DNA of 56,374 bases, taken from JAFKKF01 sp035651055 (GTDB taxonomy: Bacteria; Pseudomonadota; Alphaproteobacteria; Rhizobiales; Kaistiaceae). Location of the stretch: NCBI GenBank assembly GCA_035651055.1, contig DASRGK010000114.1, positions 1 through 56,374 of the forward strand, given 5' to 3'. Below, one piece after another: positions 42,006 through 51,415 of this stretch. The first letter of the stretch is position 1. Each line of letters opens with the position of its first letter. The translations under genes and the position numbers were made by a program. A model generated the notes under the pieces. It made no database searches and was not told the DNA's origin. It saw only the letters and a list, made by a program, of their open reading frames with translations.

Positions 42006-43142
42006 ATGTCATTCAATCTGCCGCGCCTTGCATTGCGCGGCATTGTGGTCGCCGCCGGCCTCATGGCCGGCGTTCCGGCCTTCGCCGCCGACGCAAAACA
42101 AATCGCCGACGCGCTCGCCGCTGCGTCGGGCGTCCAGGAAGGCGTCAAGGCAACCTATGAAAGCGCCACGGCGAGCGGCGACGACATGACCATCACCAAC
42201 TTCAGCGTCTCCAAAGAAGACGAGCACACGGTCATTCCGAGCATCGTCTTTACCGGCGCGGCGCTTCGCGACAAGGGCGGCTTCACCGCCAAGACGATGA
42301 CCATCGGGCCGGCGAGCGTCACCACGCGCGGCGAGACAATCGCCTGGCAGACGCTCACGGCTACCGATCCTCTCGTCCCCTCGCCCGACGAAGTGAAGGC
42401 GAAGGCGCATGTCTCGCCGTTCTCGAAGCTCGACATCACGGCACTCACCGTTTCCGGCCGCCGCTTTCCGGTCCCGGTGACGATCGCATCGTTCAGTCTG
42501 GGCGTCGCTTCCGACGCCGAGTCCAATCCGACCGGCTTCAATCTCGCGCTCAACCAGATGAAGTTCCCGCCGGAGTTCTTCTCGAAGAACTTCCTCGCCA
42601 ACGCGTATCTCGGGATGCTCGGCTATACGTCAGGCTTCACGGTCAATATCGGCGTCGAGGGCACCTACGAGAACGCCACCGACACGCTCGACCTGAAGCG
42701 TTTCGCCCTCGACATCAGCGATGTCGGCAAGCTCACCATCTCCGGCAAGTTCGCCGGCGTCTCGCTGCGCAAGCTTGGCGCGATGCAGGTCAAGGACGTG
42801 CAGTCGACCGGCAAGCTCGACTCGTTCTCGCTCCGGTTCGACAATGCCGGCCTCGTCGAGCGGCTGATCGACATGCAGGTGAAGACCCAGGAGATCAAGC
42901 GGGAGGACGCGATCCAGCAGGCCACCGCCGGCCTCAGCTTCTTCCTGATCACGATCCAGAACCAGGCCTTCGTCGACAGCGTGATGACCGCGGCGACCAC
43001 GTTCCTCAACGACCCGAAATCGATCACGATCTCGGTGCAGCCGAAGCAACCGGTGCCTTTCGGCACGCTCTTCGACACGATCGGCGACGAACCCGACTCG
43101 CTGCCGGATCTTCTCGGCACAACCGTTACCGCCAATAACTAG
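42006..43142 (+). CDS. exported protein of unknown function, tandem gene 1
   Basis: A 378-residue protein with a signal peptide (cleavage after GVPAFA) and a beta-rich mature part: TITNFSVSKEDEH, IVFTGAALRDKGGF, KRFALDISDVGKLTISGKF. The pattern of short layered strands recalls AsmA-like and outer-membrane-bound periplasmic proteins, but I cannot assign a family. The ATG has a gaggagg ribosome site. The following gene encodes a longer protein of the same style, and the two are probably cotranscribed. Confidence 0.82.
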   Translation: MSFNLPRLALRGIVVAAGLMAGVPAFAADAKQIADALAAASGVQEGVKATYESATASGDDMTITNFSVSKEDEHTVIPSIVFTGAALRDKGGFTAKTMTIGPASVTTRGETIAWQTLTATDPLVPSPDEVKAKAHVSPFSKLDITALTVSGRRFPVPVTIASFSLGVASDAESNPTGFNLALNQMKFPPEFFSKNFLANAYLGMLGYTSGFTVNIGVEGTYENATDTLDLKRFALDISDVGKLTISGKFAGVSLRKLGAMQVKDVQSTGKLDSFSLRFDNAGLVERLIDMQVKTQEIKREDAIQQATAGLSFFLITIQNQAFVDSVMTAATTFLNDPKSITISVQPKQPVPFGTLFDTIGDEPDSLPDLLGTTVTANN

Positions 43143-43152
43143 TCCCGCGCGC

Positions 43153-43176
43153 GCGGGCTCCGCTGGCGGAGCCCGC
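43153..43176 (+). terminator. perfect 10-bp hairpin between the tandem exported-protein genes
   Basis: gcgggctccg and cggagcccgc enclose a ctgg loop, 10 bases after the first stop and 24 before the next ATG. There is only a weak T-run (ttcc), so it may attenuate or stabilise the first message rather than end transcription fully. Confidence 0.6.
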
Positions 43177-43200
43177 TTCCCGCCGACAGAAGGTGTTGCA

Positions 43201-45231
43201 ATGACGCTCGTGAAACGTTGCCTGCCGGCACTTTGCGGCGGTGTCCTGATGCTTGCCGCGGTTCCGGCCTTCGCCGAGGAGCCGGGCGAAGCGGCGCTCC
43301 GCGGCTTTGTCGCCGACATCGACGCCTCACCTTCCTGGAAGGCGAGCTTCAAGGATCTCACCTACGATCCGGCAACCGAGAAGGCGACACTGACCGGGCT
43401 CAGCGTCTCGGCGGAGAACGAGAGCGGCGTCGGACTGGAGGTCGAGAAGATCACGCTTTCCGGTTACGCACCGCTCGCCGGCGGCGGCTTCGCCGCCAAG
43501 GGCTTCACGGCGAACGGCGTCACTGCCGATGCCGGCGTCGCCAAGGTCGCGGTCGACGACGTCTCGCTCAGCGATGTCAGCTTCCCGACGCTGCAGGGGC
43601 CGGGCTACGACGCGGACAAGCCGTTCACCTCGATGATGCGTATCTATGCCGGGCTGCTCAAGGTGAAGCTCGGCGGCGGCCGCATCGGCAACCTCACCGT
43701 TCTCGAACAGATGGGCGACGTGCGAAGCCGGGTCGCCTACGAGAATTTCGAGCTGGGACCGATCGCCGACGGCAAGATCGCTCTGGTAAAGGCCGGCCCG
43801 CTCCGGCTCGAGGCGCCGTCGCCGGAGGGCCTCGTCACGATGAACGTCGGCGGCGTCGAAAGCCGCGACATCGACCTCGGCGCATTCATCCGTGTCTTTG
43901 ATCCCGACTTCTATGCCGACGGGCGCGGCGACATGAAGTGGCAGACCTCGCTCGGCTCCGGCGTCTATAGCGACATCAAGATGGACGTGCCCGGGGCGAC
44001 GGTCGGCATCAAGTCGGTGAGGATGGAGAACTTCCGCCTGCGCCAGCCGAGCGAAAGCTTCGCCGGCTTCCTCGACGAGGTGATGATCGGTATGCGCCAC
44101 CCGGAGCAGCAGGCCGAGGCGATCGGCGAACTGGGCTTCCGCGCGCTGCCGGCGATGCTCTCGGCGTTCGGCGTCGGCAAGTTCGCGGTCGAAGGCGTCG
44201 CCATCCAGGCGACCGGCATCGACCGCTTCACGCTCGACGGATTCCACGTCAGCGATCTGTCGAGCGACGGTCTCGGCGAGATCGGACTCGACGGGCTGCA
44301 CGGCGCGGTCGCCGGGGAAGGCGCGATCAACATCGGCCGGATCGCGGTTGGCGGCATCGTCTTCCCGACCTTTGCCGACATCTTGGCGGTCACCGGCCGC
44401 ATAGCGTCGGGCGACGGTTCGGGCATGATGTCGCTCTTCCCGAAGATCGGCTTCGCCGAGGCAAAGGCGATCGACATCGCCACCGCCGACATCCCGCATT
44501 TCGCGCTGGAATCGGCGCGGGTCGACATGAAGGACTATCTCGGCCCCTTGCCGCTCTCGGTCTCGGCCGCGGTGAGCGGCCTCGAAGTGCCGGTCGCGGC
44601 GATGAAGCCCGACGCACGCGCTACCTTTCGCAAGCTCGGCTACGACAAGCTGCTCGCCGACTACCGGCTGAAATACGCGTGGGATGAATCGAAGAACGAA
44701 ATGGCGGTCGACGACCTGCATTTCGGGCTGCAGGGGATGGGCAGCATCACCGCCTCGGCGAAGATCGGCGGCATCACCCGCGACCTACTCGAGCACTTCG
44801 ACAACCCGACCGGCGCCGCCGACCTCTCGCTTATCAGCGCCAAAATCAAGCTCACGGACGAGTCGATCGTCGGCAAGGGACTGGGCCTGCTCGCCGAGAA
44901 GATGAAGGTGCCGCCGGAGAAGTTCCGCGCCCAGTTCGCCGACGCCCTGCCCTTCCTTCTCACCATGTCGCCGATCGACGATCCGACGGTCATGGCGATC
45001 ATCCGGCAGTCGGGCATTCTCGGCAAGCTCGCCCCGGCGATGAAGACGTTCATCGCCACGCAAGGCTCGCTCATCCTGACGATGCTCCCGGCGGCGCCGG
45101 TCGGCCTGCCGGCGCTGGCGCAGGCCGCCGAGACCGATCCGGCCTCCCTGCCCGGCCTCCTCAACCTCGCGATCACCGCCGAGGAAGGGCCGGTGGAGCC
45201 GCCGAAGGCGCCGGCGCCCGCGCCGCAATAA
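43201..45231 (+). CDS. exported protein of unknown function, tandem gene 2
   Basis: A 676-residue protein with a signal peptide (cleavage after VPAFA) and a long repetitive beta-rich body: LTYDPATEKATLTGLSVSAEN, NGVTADAGVAKVAVDD, GGVESRDIDLG, GIGGITRD-like turns. A C-terminal helical, Pro-rich end closes it. The style matches the preceding gene product at roughly double length, suggesting an ancient duplication. Likely periplasmic; I know of no assigned function. It ends 30 bases before the convergent aspS stop. Confidence 0.82.
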   Translation: MTLVKRCLPALCGGVLMLAAVPAFAEEPGEAALRGFVADIDASPSWKASFKDLTYDPATEKATLTGLSVSAENESGVGLEVEKITLSGYAPLAGGGFAAKGFTANGVTADAGVAKVAVDDVSLSDVSFPTLQGPGYDADKPFTSMMRIYAGLLKVKLGGGRIGNLTVLEQMGDVRSRVAYENFELGPIADGKIALVKAGPLRLEAPSPEGLVTMNVGGVESRDIDLGAFIRVFDPDFYADGRGDMKWQTSLGSGVYSDIKMDVPGATVGIKSVRMENFRLRQPSESFAGFLDEVMIGMRHPEQQAEAIGELGFRALPAMLSAFGVGKFAVEGVAIQATGIDRFTLDGFHVSDLSSDGLGEIGLDGLHGAVAGEGAINIGRIAVGGIVFPTFADILAVTGRIASGDGSGMMSLFPKIGFAEAKAIDIATADIPHFALESARVDMKDYLGPLPLSVSAAVSGLEVPVAAMKPDARATFRKLGYDKLLADYRLKYAWDESKNEMAVDDLHFGLQGMGSITASAKIGGITRDLLEHFDNPTGAADLSLISAKIKLTDESIVGKGLGLLAEKMKVPPEKFRAQFADALPFLLTMSPIDDPTVMAIIRQSGILGKLAPAMKTFIATQGSLILTMLPAAPVGLPALAQAAETDPASLPGLLNLAITAEEGPVEPPKAPAPAPQ

Positions 45232-45261
45232 CGGCGCTTCCGAGGGCTGGACGCCGCCGGG

Positions 45262-47052
45262 TCAGCCCGGCGGCACGATCCGGATATTCAGCTCGCGCAG
45301 CTGTTTCGGCGTGACCTCGGACGGCGCGCCCATCAGCAGGTCCTCGGCGCGCTGGTTCATCGGGAAGAGGATGACCTCGCGGAGGTTCTCCTCGCCGCAG
45401 AGCAGCATCACGATGCGGTCGACGCCCGGCGCGATGCCGCCGTGCGGCGGGGCGCCATATTGCAGAGCGCGAAGCATGCCGCCAAACTTCGTCTCCAGCG
45501 CCTTCTCGTCGTGGCCGGCGATCGCGAAGGCCTTCCGCATGATCTCGGGCAGGTGATTGCGGATCGCGCCCGACGACAGCTCGACGCCGTTGCAGACGAT
45601 GTCGTACTGGATCGCCTTGATCGACAGGATGGTGTCCCGGTCGGCGGGGTCGAGCGCGAGGAACTTGTCCTTCGGGTAGTTCGGCATCGAGAACGGGTTG
45701 TGCGAGAAGTCGATCTTCTTCTCGTCCTCGTTCCATTCGAACATCGGAAAGTCGACGATCCAGCAGAAGGCGAAGCGGTTCTCGTCGATGAGATTGAGCT
45801 CGCGGCCGATCCGGGTCCGGGCGGCGCCGGCAAACGGATGGAACTTCGCGGGCACGCCGCAAACGAAGAAGACAGCATCGCCGTCGCCCAGGAGAAGCTG
45901 CTGGCGCAGCGCTTCGGTCCGCTCGGGGCCGATGTTCTTGGCGATCGGGCCGGCGCCCTCCCCGTCATCGCGGAAGAAGATGTAGCCGAGGCCGGGCTGG
46001 CCTTCGGTCTGCGCCCAGCCGTTCATACGGTCGCAGAAGGCACGGTTGCCGCCAGTCCTGGCCGGGATCGCCCAGACCTCGACCTTGGGATCGGCGGCGA
46101 TCTGGCTGGCGAAGACCTTGAAGCCGGAATCGCGGAAATGGGCGGTGACGTCGGCCATCTCGATCGGGTTGCGCAGGTCCGGCTTGTCGCTGCCGTACTT
46201 GCGGATCGAATCGGCGTAGGTGATGCGCGGGAAATGCTGCGTCACCGGCTTGCCGCCGCCGAACTCCTCGAAGACGCCGCGGATCACCGGCTCGACCGCC
46301 TGGAACACGTCTTCCTGCTCGACGAAGCTCATCTCGATATCGAGCTGGTAGAATTCGCCGGGAGAGCGGTCGGCGCGCGGGTCCTCGTCGCGGAAGCAGG
46401 GCGCGATCTGGAAGTAGCGGTCGAAGCCCGCGATCATGATGAGCTGCTTGAACTGCTGCGGCGCCTGCGGCAGCGCGTAGAACTTGCCGGGATGGAGGCG
46501 CGACGGCACGAGGAAGTCGCGCGCGCCCTCGGGCGACGACGCGGTCAGGATCGGCGTCTGGAACTCGAAGAAGCCGGACTCGATCATGCGGCGGCGGAGC
46601 GAATTGATGATGGCGCCGCGCTTCATGACGTTGGCGTGGAGCTTGTCGCGGCGGAGGTCGAGGAACCGATAGCGGAGCCGCGTCTCCTCGGGATATTCCT
46701 GGTCGCCAAACACCGGCACCGGCAGTTCGCTCGCCGCCGAGAGCACTTCCACCGAGTCGGCGAAGACCTCGATCTGGCCGGTGGGCAGTTCGTTGTTGAC
46801 CGTGCCTTCCGGCCGCTCGCGCACCTTGCCGTCGACGCGCACGACCCATTCCGAGCGAAGCGTCTCGACGACCTTGAAGGCCGGCGAATCCGGGTCGGCG
46901 ACGACCTGCGTCATCCCGTAATGGTCGCGGAGGTCGACGAAGAGCAGGCCGCCATGGTCGCGCACGCGGTGCACCCAGCCGGACAGGCGGACGGTCTGGC
47001 CGATTTCGTTCGTGCGGAGCTGGCCGCAGGTATGCGTGCGATAGCGGTGCAT
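45262..47052 (-). CDS. aspS: aspartyl-tRNA synthetase
   Basis: A class IIb synthetase of 596 residues that charges tRNA-Asp, and possibly tRNA-Asn. It has an N-terminal OB-fold anticodon domain (LSGWVHRVRDHGGLLFVDLRDHYG), motif 2 FRDEDPRADRSPGEFYQLDIEMSF, a bacterial GAD insert in the middle, and motif 3 GGIAPGVDRIVMLL. The start is ATG at 47050-47052 (MHRYRTHTCGQLR); 14 upstream residues are probably not translated. Whether it also serves tRNA-Asn cannot be told from this window. Confidence 0.97.
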   Translation of the reverse strand: MHRYRTHTCGQLRTNEIGQTVRLSGWVHRVRDHGGLLFVDLRDHYGMTQVVADPDSPAFKVVETLRSEWVVRVDGKVRERPEGTVNNELPTGQIEVFADSVEVLSAASELPVPVFGDQEYPEETRLRYRFLDLRRDKLHANVMKRGAIINSLRRRMIESGFFEFQTPILTASSPEGARDFLVPSRLHPGKFYALPQAPQQFKQLIMIAGFDRYFQIAPCFRDEDPRADRSPGEFYQLDIEMSFVEQEDVFQAVEPVIRGVFEEFGGGKPVTQHFPRITYADSIRKYGSDKPDLRNPIEMADVTAHFRDSGFKVFASQIAADPKVEVWAIPARTGGNRAFCDRMNGWAQTEGQPGLGYIFFRDDGEGAGPIAKNIGPERTEALRQQLLLGDGDAVFFVCGVPAKFHPFAGAARTRIGRELNLIDENRFAFCWIVDFPMFEWNEDEKKIDFSHNPFSMPNYPKDKFLALDPADRDTILSIKAIQYDIVCNGVELSSGAIRNHLPEIMRKAFAIAGHDEKALETKFGGMLRALQYGAPPHGGIAPGVDRIVMLLCGEENLREVILFPMNQRAEDLLMGAPSEVTPKQLRELNIRIVPPG

Positions 47053-47169
47053 GAGGTGCCGGATTCCGGGTAAAGCGAAGGCCGCAAAGCACATACGGGG
47101 CTTGCGGCTGTCAAGTCCAATCTCGCGGAACGGTTGGGCGCCCCCCAGGGACCGGCGCGCCGCCTCTCT

Positions 47170-47460
47170 TCAATCGCGCGCCGGTGTGCTCACCACGCCG
47201 AAACCAAAGAGCGGCGGCCCGGTATAGTCGGCCGTTTCGACTGCGGCCACCGACGCGGCGGGCGGGCCCTGCCGGCAGGCCGCCAGCATCGAGTCAATGG
47301 CGGCCGCGGGCCCGATGAAGACCGCCTCCACCGTACCCTCGCGCCGGTTGCGCACCCAGCCGGCGAGCCGCCGCGCCACGGCTTCGCGCTCGACAAAGGC
47401 GCGAAAGCCGACGCCTTGCACGTGCCCGCGCACGACCAAATGGACGGCGCGGCTGGCCAT
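47170..47460 (-). CDS. acyP: acylphosphatase
   Basis: A 96-residue cytosolic enzyme that hydrolyses acyl phosphates. The signature VRGHVQGVGFRAFVE contains the phosphate-binding arginine, and WVRNRREGTVEA contains the catalytic asparagine. Its ATG shares one base with the stop codon of the DUF3291 gene upstream, so the two are translationally coupled. Confidence 0.95.
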   Translation of the reverse strand: MASRAVHLVVRGHVQGVGFRAFVEREAVARRLAGWVRNRREGTVEAVFIGPAAAIDSMLAACRQGPPAASVAAVETADYTGPPLFGFGVVSTPARD

Positions 47461-47960
47461 CAGCCGCAGAGCCTGTAGGGACCGCGATCCGTCGCGCCCG
47501 GCTCGCCCAGGGGCTTCGCGTCAAGGGCGGGCGGAAAGAGCTTCTTGAAATTGAACGCATAGGCGGTCGGGCCGAAGCGCTGGAGATGCTCCAGCCGCTC
47601 CCTTCCTTCCGGCATTGCCGGAGTGTGGTCGTCGGCGATCCACCACAGTGCCAGATAGGGCAGGCCAAACAGCTCGAACCACTCCTTCCGCCGCTGCACG
47701 AATCGTCGGTGCATCGTGTTGTAGGTGAAGGCGTAGAGCGCCTCCGGCGACTCCCATACCGACATGTTGAGCAGGATCGTGGGATCCTCGAAGGCACGGA
47801 GCGTCGTGGCGTTGCCGCCATCGTCCTTCAACCGCCAGACGAAGCCGGGGCTGGTCTCGGCCAGCGCATTGATCGATTCGAGGTTGTTGCGAAAATCCGC
47901 GATGCGCGGATCGTCGATCGGCGCAAGCAGTCGTCCCACATTGATCTGGGCAATGTGCAT
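47460..47960 (-). CDS. DUF3291 family protein
   Basis: A 166-residue soluble protein starting MHIAQINVGRLLAPIDDPRI and containing SPGFVWRLKDDGGNAT and LNMSVWESPEALYAFTY, which fits DUF3291, a dimeric alpha-beta barrel-like family. Function unknown. The ATG at 47958-47960 has ggagg 5 bases upstream; four residues upstream is another ATG. It overlaps the acylphosphatase start by one base. Confidence 0.9.
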   Translation of the reverse strand: MHIAQINVGRLLAPIDDPRIADFRNNLESINALAETSPGFVWRLKDDGGNATTLRAFEDPTILLNMSVWESPEALYAFTYNTMHRRFVQRRKEWFELFGLPYLALWWIADDHTPAMPEGRERLEHLQRFGPTAYAFNFKKLFPPALDAKPLGEPGATDRGPYRLCG

Positions 47961-48003
47961 CGCTTCCTCCATCCCCGCTCCGGAACGCGCGGCGGCGTTC
48001 AGC

Positions 48004-49968
48004 CTACTCGAACTCCAGGATCACGGCACCGACCGGCAGAATGTCGCCTTGCCGCGCAACGATCCGGGCGACCGTGGCATCATGGTCGGCGCGCAGCACA
48101 TTCGCCATCTTCATCGCCTCGACGATCGCCAGCGACTGACCCGCCCCGACTTTCTGGCCGGCGCCGACATGGATCGCGGTGAGGAGGCCCGGCATCGGGC
48201 AACGGAGCGCCTTCGACGAATTGTTCGCGGCCTTCTTCGGCATCAGCGCGTCGAGTTCGGCGACGCGCGGCGTCATTACCCGGGCCGGGACGCTGATCCC
48301 CCGCCAATCGAGCCGGATGCCGGCCGTTATCGGCCGCACCTGGACGGTCATCCCGGCGCCGTCGACATAGCCCGACCACAGCACGCCACCCGGCCGCCAG
48401 CCGGAGCGCAGGCTGATCTCGCGCCCGGCGATGACGGCGACGTAGTCACCCTCGCCGCGGGCGGCGATCTCGACCTCAACGCGTATGTCGCCAAGCCGGA
48501 CGACGCGCCGCTGCATCCCCGGACTGTGCCCGTTCCGGCGCAGGTCGATCGCCGCGGCGATCGCGGCGAGCGAGGTCGCCTCCGTGCCGGAGGGAGCGAG
48601 AGCACGAAACCCGTCCGGGTACTCCTCGCGGAGGAAACCGGCAGACAGGCGCGCCTCCGCCCAGCGCGGATGGGCCATCAGCGCAGAGAGGAACGAAGCG
48701 TTATGCAAAATTCCGTCGACCACGACGCCGTCCAGTGCGGCGCGCATCGCTTCGGTCGCCGCACGGCGGTTGGGTGCATGAACGATCACCTTGGCAAGCA
48801 GCGAGTCGAAATGGATCGATATTTCGGACCCCTCGACCACGCCGCTGTCGATGCGCAGCTCGGCGTGGTCGAAATGACCGGCCGGCGGTAGCTGCAGGCG
48901 GTCGAGCCGCCCGATCGAGGGAAGAAAATCCCGCACCGGATCTTCGGCACAAAGCCGGGCCTCGATCGCCCATCCATCGAGCTTCACGTCCGCCTGGCCG
49001 AAGCGGAGCGGCTCGCCCGCGGCAATCCGGATCATCTCCTCGACCAGATCGAGTCCGGTGACGAACTCGGTGACCGGATGCTCGACCTGGAGGCGCGTGT
49101 TCATTTCGAGGAAATAGAACTGCCGATCCTCGCCGAAGACGAACTCGACCGTTCCCGCCGAATCGTAGCCGACCGCGTTCGCGAGGGCGACGGCCTGCCT
49201 TCCCATCTCCGCGCGCAGTTCTGCGTCGACCGCCGGCGACGGCGCTTCCTCGATGATCTTCTGGTTCCGGCGCTGGATCGAGCATTCGCGCTCGCCGAGG
49301 TGGATGACCTGCCCGCGCTTGTCGCCCAGCACCTGCACTTCGATGTGCCGCGGATTCTCGATGTAGCGCTCGATGAAGATGCGGTCATCGCCGAACGATG
49401 CTTTGGCTTCCGAGCGGGACAGGCGCCAAGCCTCGCCGACCTCGGCGAGGCTCCGCGCGATCCGCATGCCCTTGCCGCCGCCGCCGGCCGACGCCTTGAT
49501 CATCACCGGCAGGCCGACCTGCGCCGCCGCGGCGACCGCTGCCGCCTCGTCCGCGATGGCATCGGCAAGGCCGGGCACCGTGCGCACGCCGGCGGCGAGC
49601 GCCAGCTTCTTCGACGCGATCTTGTCGCCGAGCGCCGCGATCGCCTTCGCATTGGGCCCGATGAACGCGATGCCTTCCGCCTCCAGCCGGGCCGCGAAAT
49701 CGGCACGCTCGGAGAGGAAGCCGTAACCGGGATGCACGGCTTCGGCGCCGGACTTGCGGCAGGCCTCGATGATATTGTGGATGACGAGGTAAGAGGTCAC
49801 TGCGGGCGGCGGCCCGATGTTCACCGCCTCGTCCGCCATCTCGACATGGAGCGCATCGCGGTCGCTGTCGCAGTAGACCGCGACGGTTGCGATTCCCATA
49901 CGCCGCGCGGTGCGCATGATGCGAACCGCGATTTCACCGCGATTGGCAATCAGGATCTTCTGAAACAT
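48004..49968 (-). CDS. acyl-CoA carboxylase biotin-containing alpha subunit
   Basis: A 654-residue biotin carboxylase plus carrier protein, as in propionyl-, methylcrotonyl- or geranyl-CoA carboxylases. It begins FQKILIANRGEIAVRI, has the ATP-grasp GGGGKGMRI and QVEHPVTEFVTG, a linker BT-type region, and a C-terminal biotinyl domain with VEAMKMANV, where the lysine carries biotin. The exact acyl-CoA cannot be fixed from sequence; propionyl-CoA is the best guess because a PccB-like beta subunit lies at 53446-54978. The two genes are separated by three others. Confidence 0.94.
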   Translation of the reverse strand: MFQKILIANRGEIAVRIMRTARRMGIATVAVYCDSDRDALHVEMADEAVNIGPPPAVTSYLVIHNIIEACRKSGAEAVHPGYGFLSERADFAARLEAEGIAFIGPNAKAIAALGDKIASKKLALAAGVRTVPGLADAIADEAAAVAAAAQVGLPVMIKASAGGGGKGMRIARSLAEVGEAWRLSRSEAKASFGDDRIFIERYIENPRHIEVQVLGDKRGQVIHLGERECSIQRRNQKIIEEAPSPAVDAELRAEMGRQAVALANAVGYDSAGTVEFVFGEDRQFYFLEMNTRLQVEHPVTEFVTGLDLVEEMIRIAAGEPLRFGQADVKLDGWAIEARLCAEDPVRDFLPSIGRLDRLQLPPAGHFDHAELRIDSGVVEGSEISIHFDSLLAKVIVHAPNRRAATEAMRAALDGVVVDGILHNASFLSALMAHPRWAEARLSAGFLREEYPDGFRALAPSGTEATSLAAIAAAIDLRRNGHSPGMQRRVVRLGDIRVEVEIAARGEGDYVAVIAGREISLRSGWRPGGVLWSGYVDGAGMTVQVRPITAGIRLDWRGISVPARVMTPRVAELDALMPKKAANNSSKALRCPMPGLLTAIHVGAGQKVGAGQSLAIVEAMKMANVLRADHDATVARIVARQGDILPVGAVILEFE

Positions 49969-50009
49969 CGGCGCCGTTCTAGCCGGACCCGCGACGCCGT
50001 CAAAGCGCC

Positions 50010-51269
50010 TCAGGCCGCCGTCAGCAGCGCCGCGGCGCCTCCGGCCGCCAGCGCCAGGAGGGTCAGCGCCGCGTAAGCGCCGCCGAACCGCCAGCCGCCG
50101 ATTCCGATCGCCATCGCCGATTTCGACGCCGAATTCGCGGTCACGGCGACGAGGATCGCGAGTTCAGCCTGTGGCGCGGTTGCGGCGCTTCCCGCCTGGG
50201 TCATGGAGAGCGTGATCGCGTCGACGTCGGCCAACCCGCCGATGGCGCCGAGCAATATCCCGCCCTCCCCGCCGAAATGGCTGAGAAGAAACTTGGAGAG
50301 GACGATCACCGCCGCCAGAATCGCGGCAAAGCCGAACACCACCCGCAGGTCAAACGGGTTGCGTACCTTCTGCGCCTCCGGAGTTTCCTCGTCGCCGCGC
50401 CAGGGAGCGCCTATGAGGACGGCCGCCGCCAGCAGCACGGCCGCGGCAACCCCGACCGCCGCGCCGATTCCGGCAAACAGCGCCGGTCCGAAGAGCGCGG
50501 TGATCGCGCCGACGCGGACGAACATGGTGGCCGACGCCGCCAGCGCGCCGGCGAGCTGCAGCCGCGCAAGCCCCGACTGGCGCCGCGCGCGATGGGCGAA
50601 GTCAACCGTTGCGGCCGTCGACGAGACCAGGCCGCCGGCAATGCCGCCAAGCAGCGCGCCGGTGCGTGCACCGCCGACCTTGACGGCGATGTACCCGATG
50701 AAGGAGACGCCGGCGATGGCAATCGTCATCTGCCAGAGGCTGCGCGGGTTGAGCGCGTCGTAGGGACCGAACGCCGCGTCGGGCAGAACCGGAAGCAGGA
50801 TGAAGCTCATCGCCAGCAGAACCAGCGTGGCGCGCAGCTCCTCCCAGGAGATGGCCCGCAGCCAGTCATGCAGCCAGCCCTTCGCCGCCAGAAGCGCCGC
50901 GGTCGCCACCGCCGCAGCGGCTGCTGCGCCGCGGTCGCCGACAACGGCATAGGCCCCGATGGCAAAGGTAAGGCATGCGGCGACCATGGTGGTCGCCCCG
51001 ACCGTCCCCTCGCGCTCGGCCTCCTTCCAGCGGAAGAACCCGACGATTGCCGCCATGGCCAGAAATCCCGCCGCCAGCGGAACCGGCCCGAGCGCCGGCA
51101 CGAGCGCGGCCCAGAGCCCGCCGGAAAGGCCGATAAGCGTGAAGGTGCGGAGGCCCGCGGTTCGGTCGCCCTCCGATTCTTCGCGTTTGCGCCAGCCTCG
51201 CTCGAGGCCGATCAGGAAGCCGCTGGCGGTTGCCAGACCAAGGCCGGCAAGGATTTCGTTCGCGTCCAA
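50010..51269 (-). CDS. MgtC-like / DUF4010 membrane protein
   Basis: A 419-residue inner-membrane protein with about twelve helices. The N-terminal third has the MgtC motifs FLIGLERGWRKRE and GLRTFTLIGLSGG; the rest matches DUF4010 (GGLVSSTAATVDFA, GGLADVDAITLSM, ANSASKSAMA). The function of this fused family is not established; ion transport or sensing is possible. It lies divergent from the GntR gene and precedes the carboxylase alpha gene by 41 bases. Confidence 0.9.
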   Translation of the reverse strand: MDANEILAGLGLATASGFLIGLERGWRKREESEGDRTAGLRTFTLIGLSGGLWAALVPALGPVPLAAGFLAMAAIVGFFRWKEAEREGTVGATTMVAACLTFAIGAYAVVGDRGAAAAAAVATAALLAAKGWLHDWLRAISWEELRATLVLLAMSFILLPVLPDAAFGPYDALNPRSLWQMTIAIAGVSFIGYIAVKVGGARTGALLGGIAGGLVSSTAATVDFAHRARRQSGLARLQLAGALAASATMFVRVGAITALFGPALFAGIGAAVGVAAAVLLAAAVLIGAPWRGDEETPEAQKVRNPFDLRVVFGFAAILAAVIVLSKFLLSHFGGEGGILLGAIGGLADVDAITLSMTQAGSAATAPQAELAILVAVTANSASKSAMAIGIGGWRFGGAYAALTLLALAAGGAAALLTAA

Positions 51270-51415
51270 CGGCGCCTCCGCCTTCGGCGCAATCTAGTCG
51301 GATGTTGCGCTGCCGACGAGCCGAACCGGTCTTGGTGTCGCAGATCAGCGTCTGACTTGACGCACGGCTTCAATCATCTGATCAATACACTGAATAGGGC
51401 CGCGGAGGGAACGTA

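Noticed and set aside
51270..51415. GntR operator in the divergent gap
   Set aside because: Short tgatcaat-like pieces occur, but no dyad fits the FadR/FCD operator pattern.
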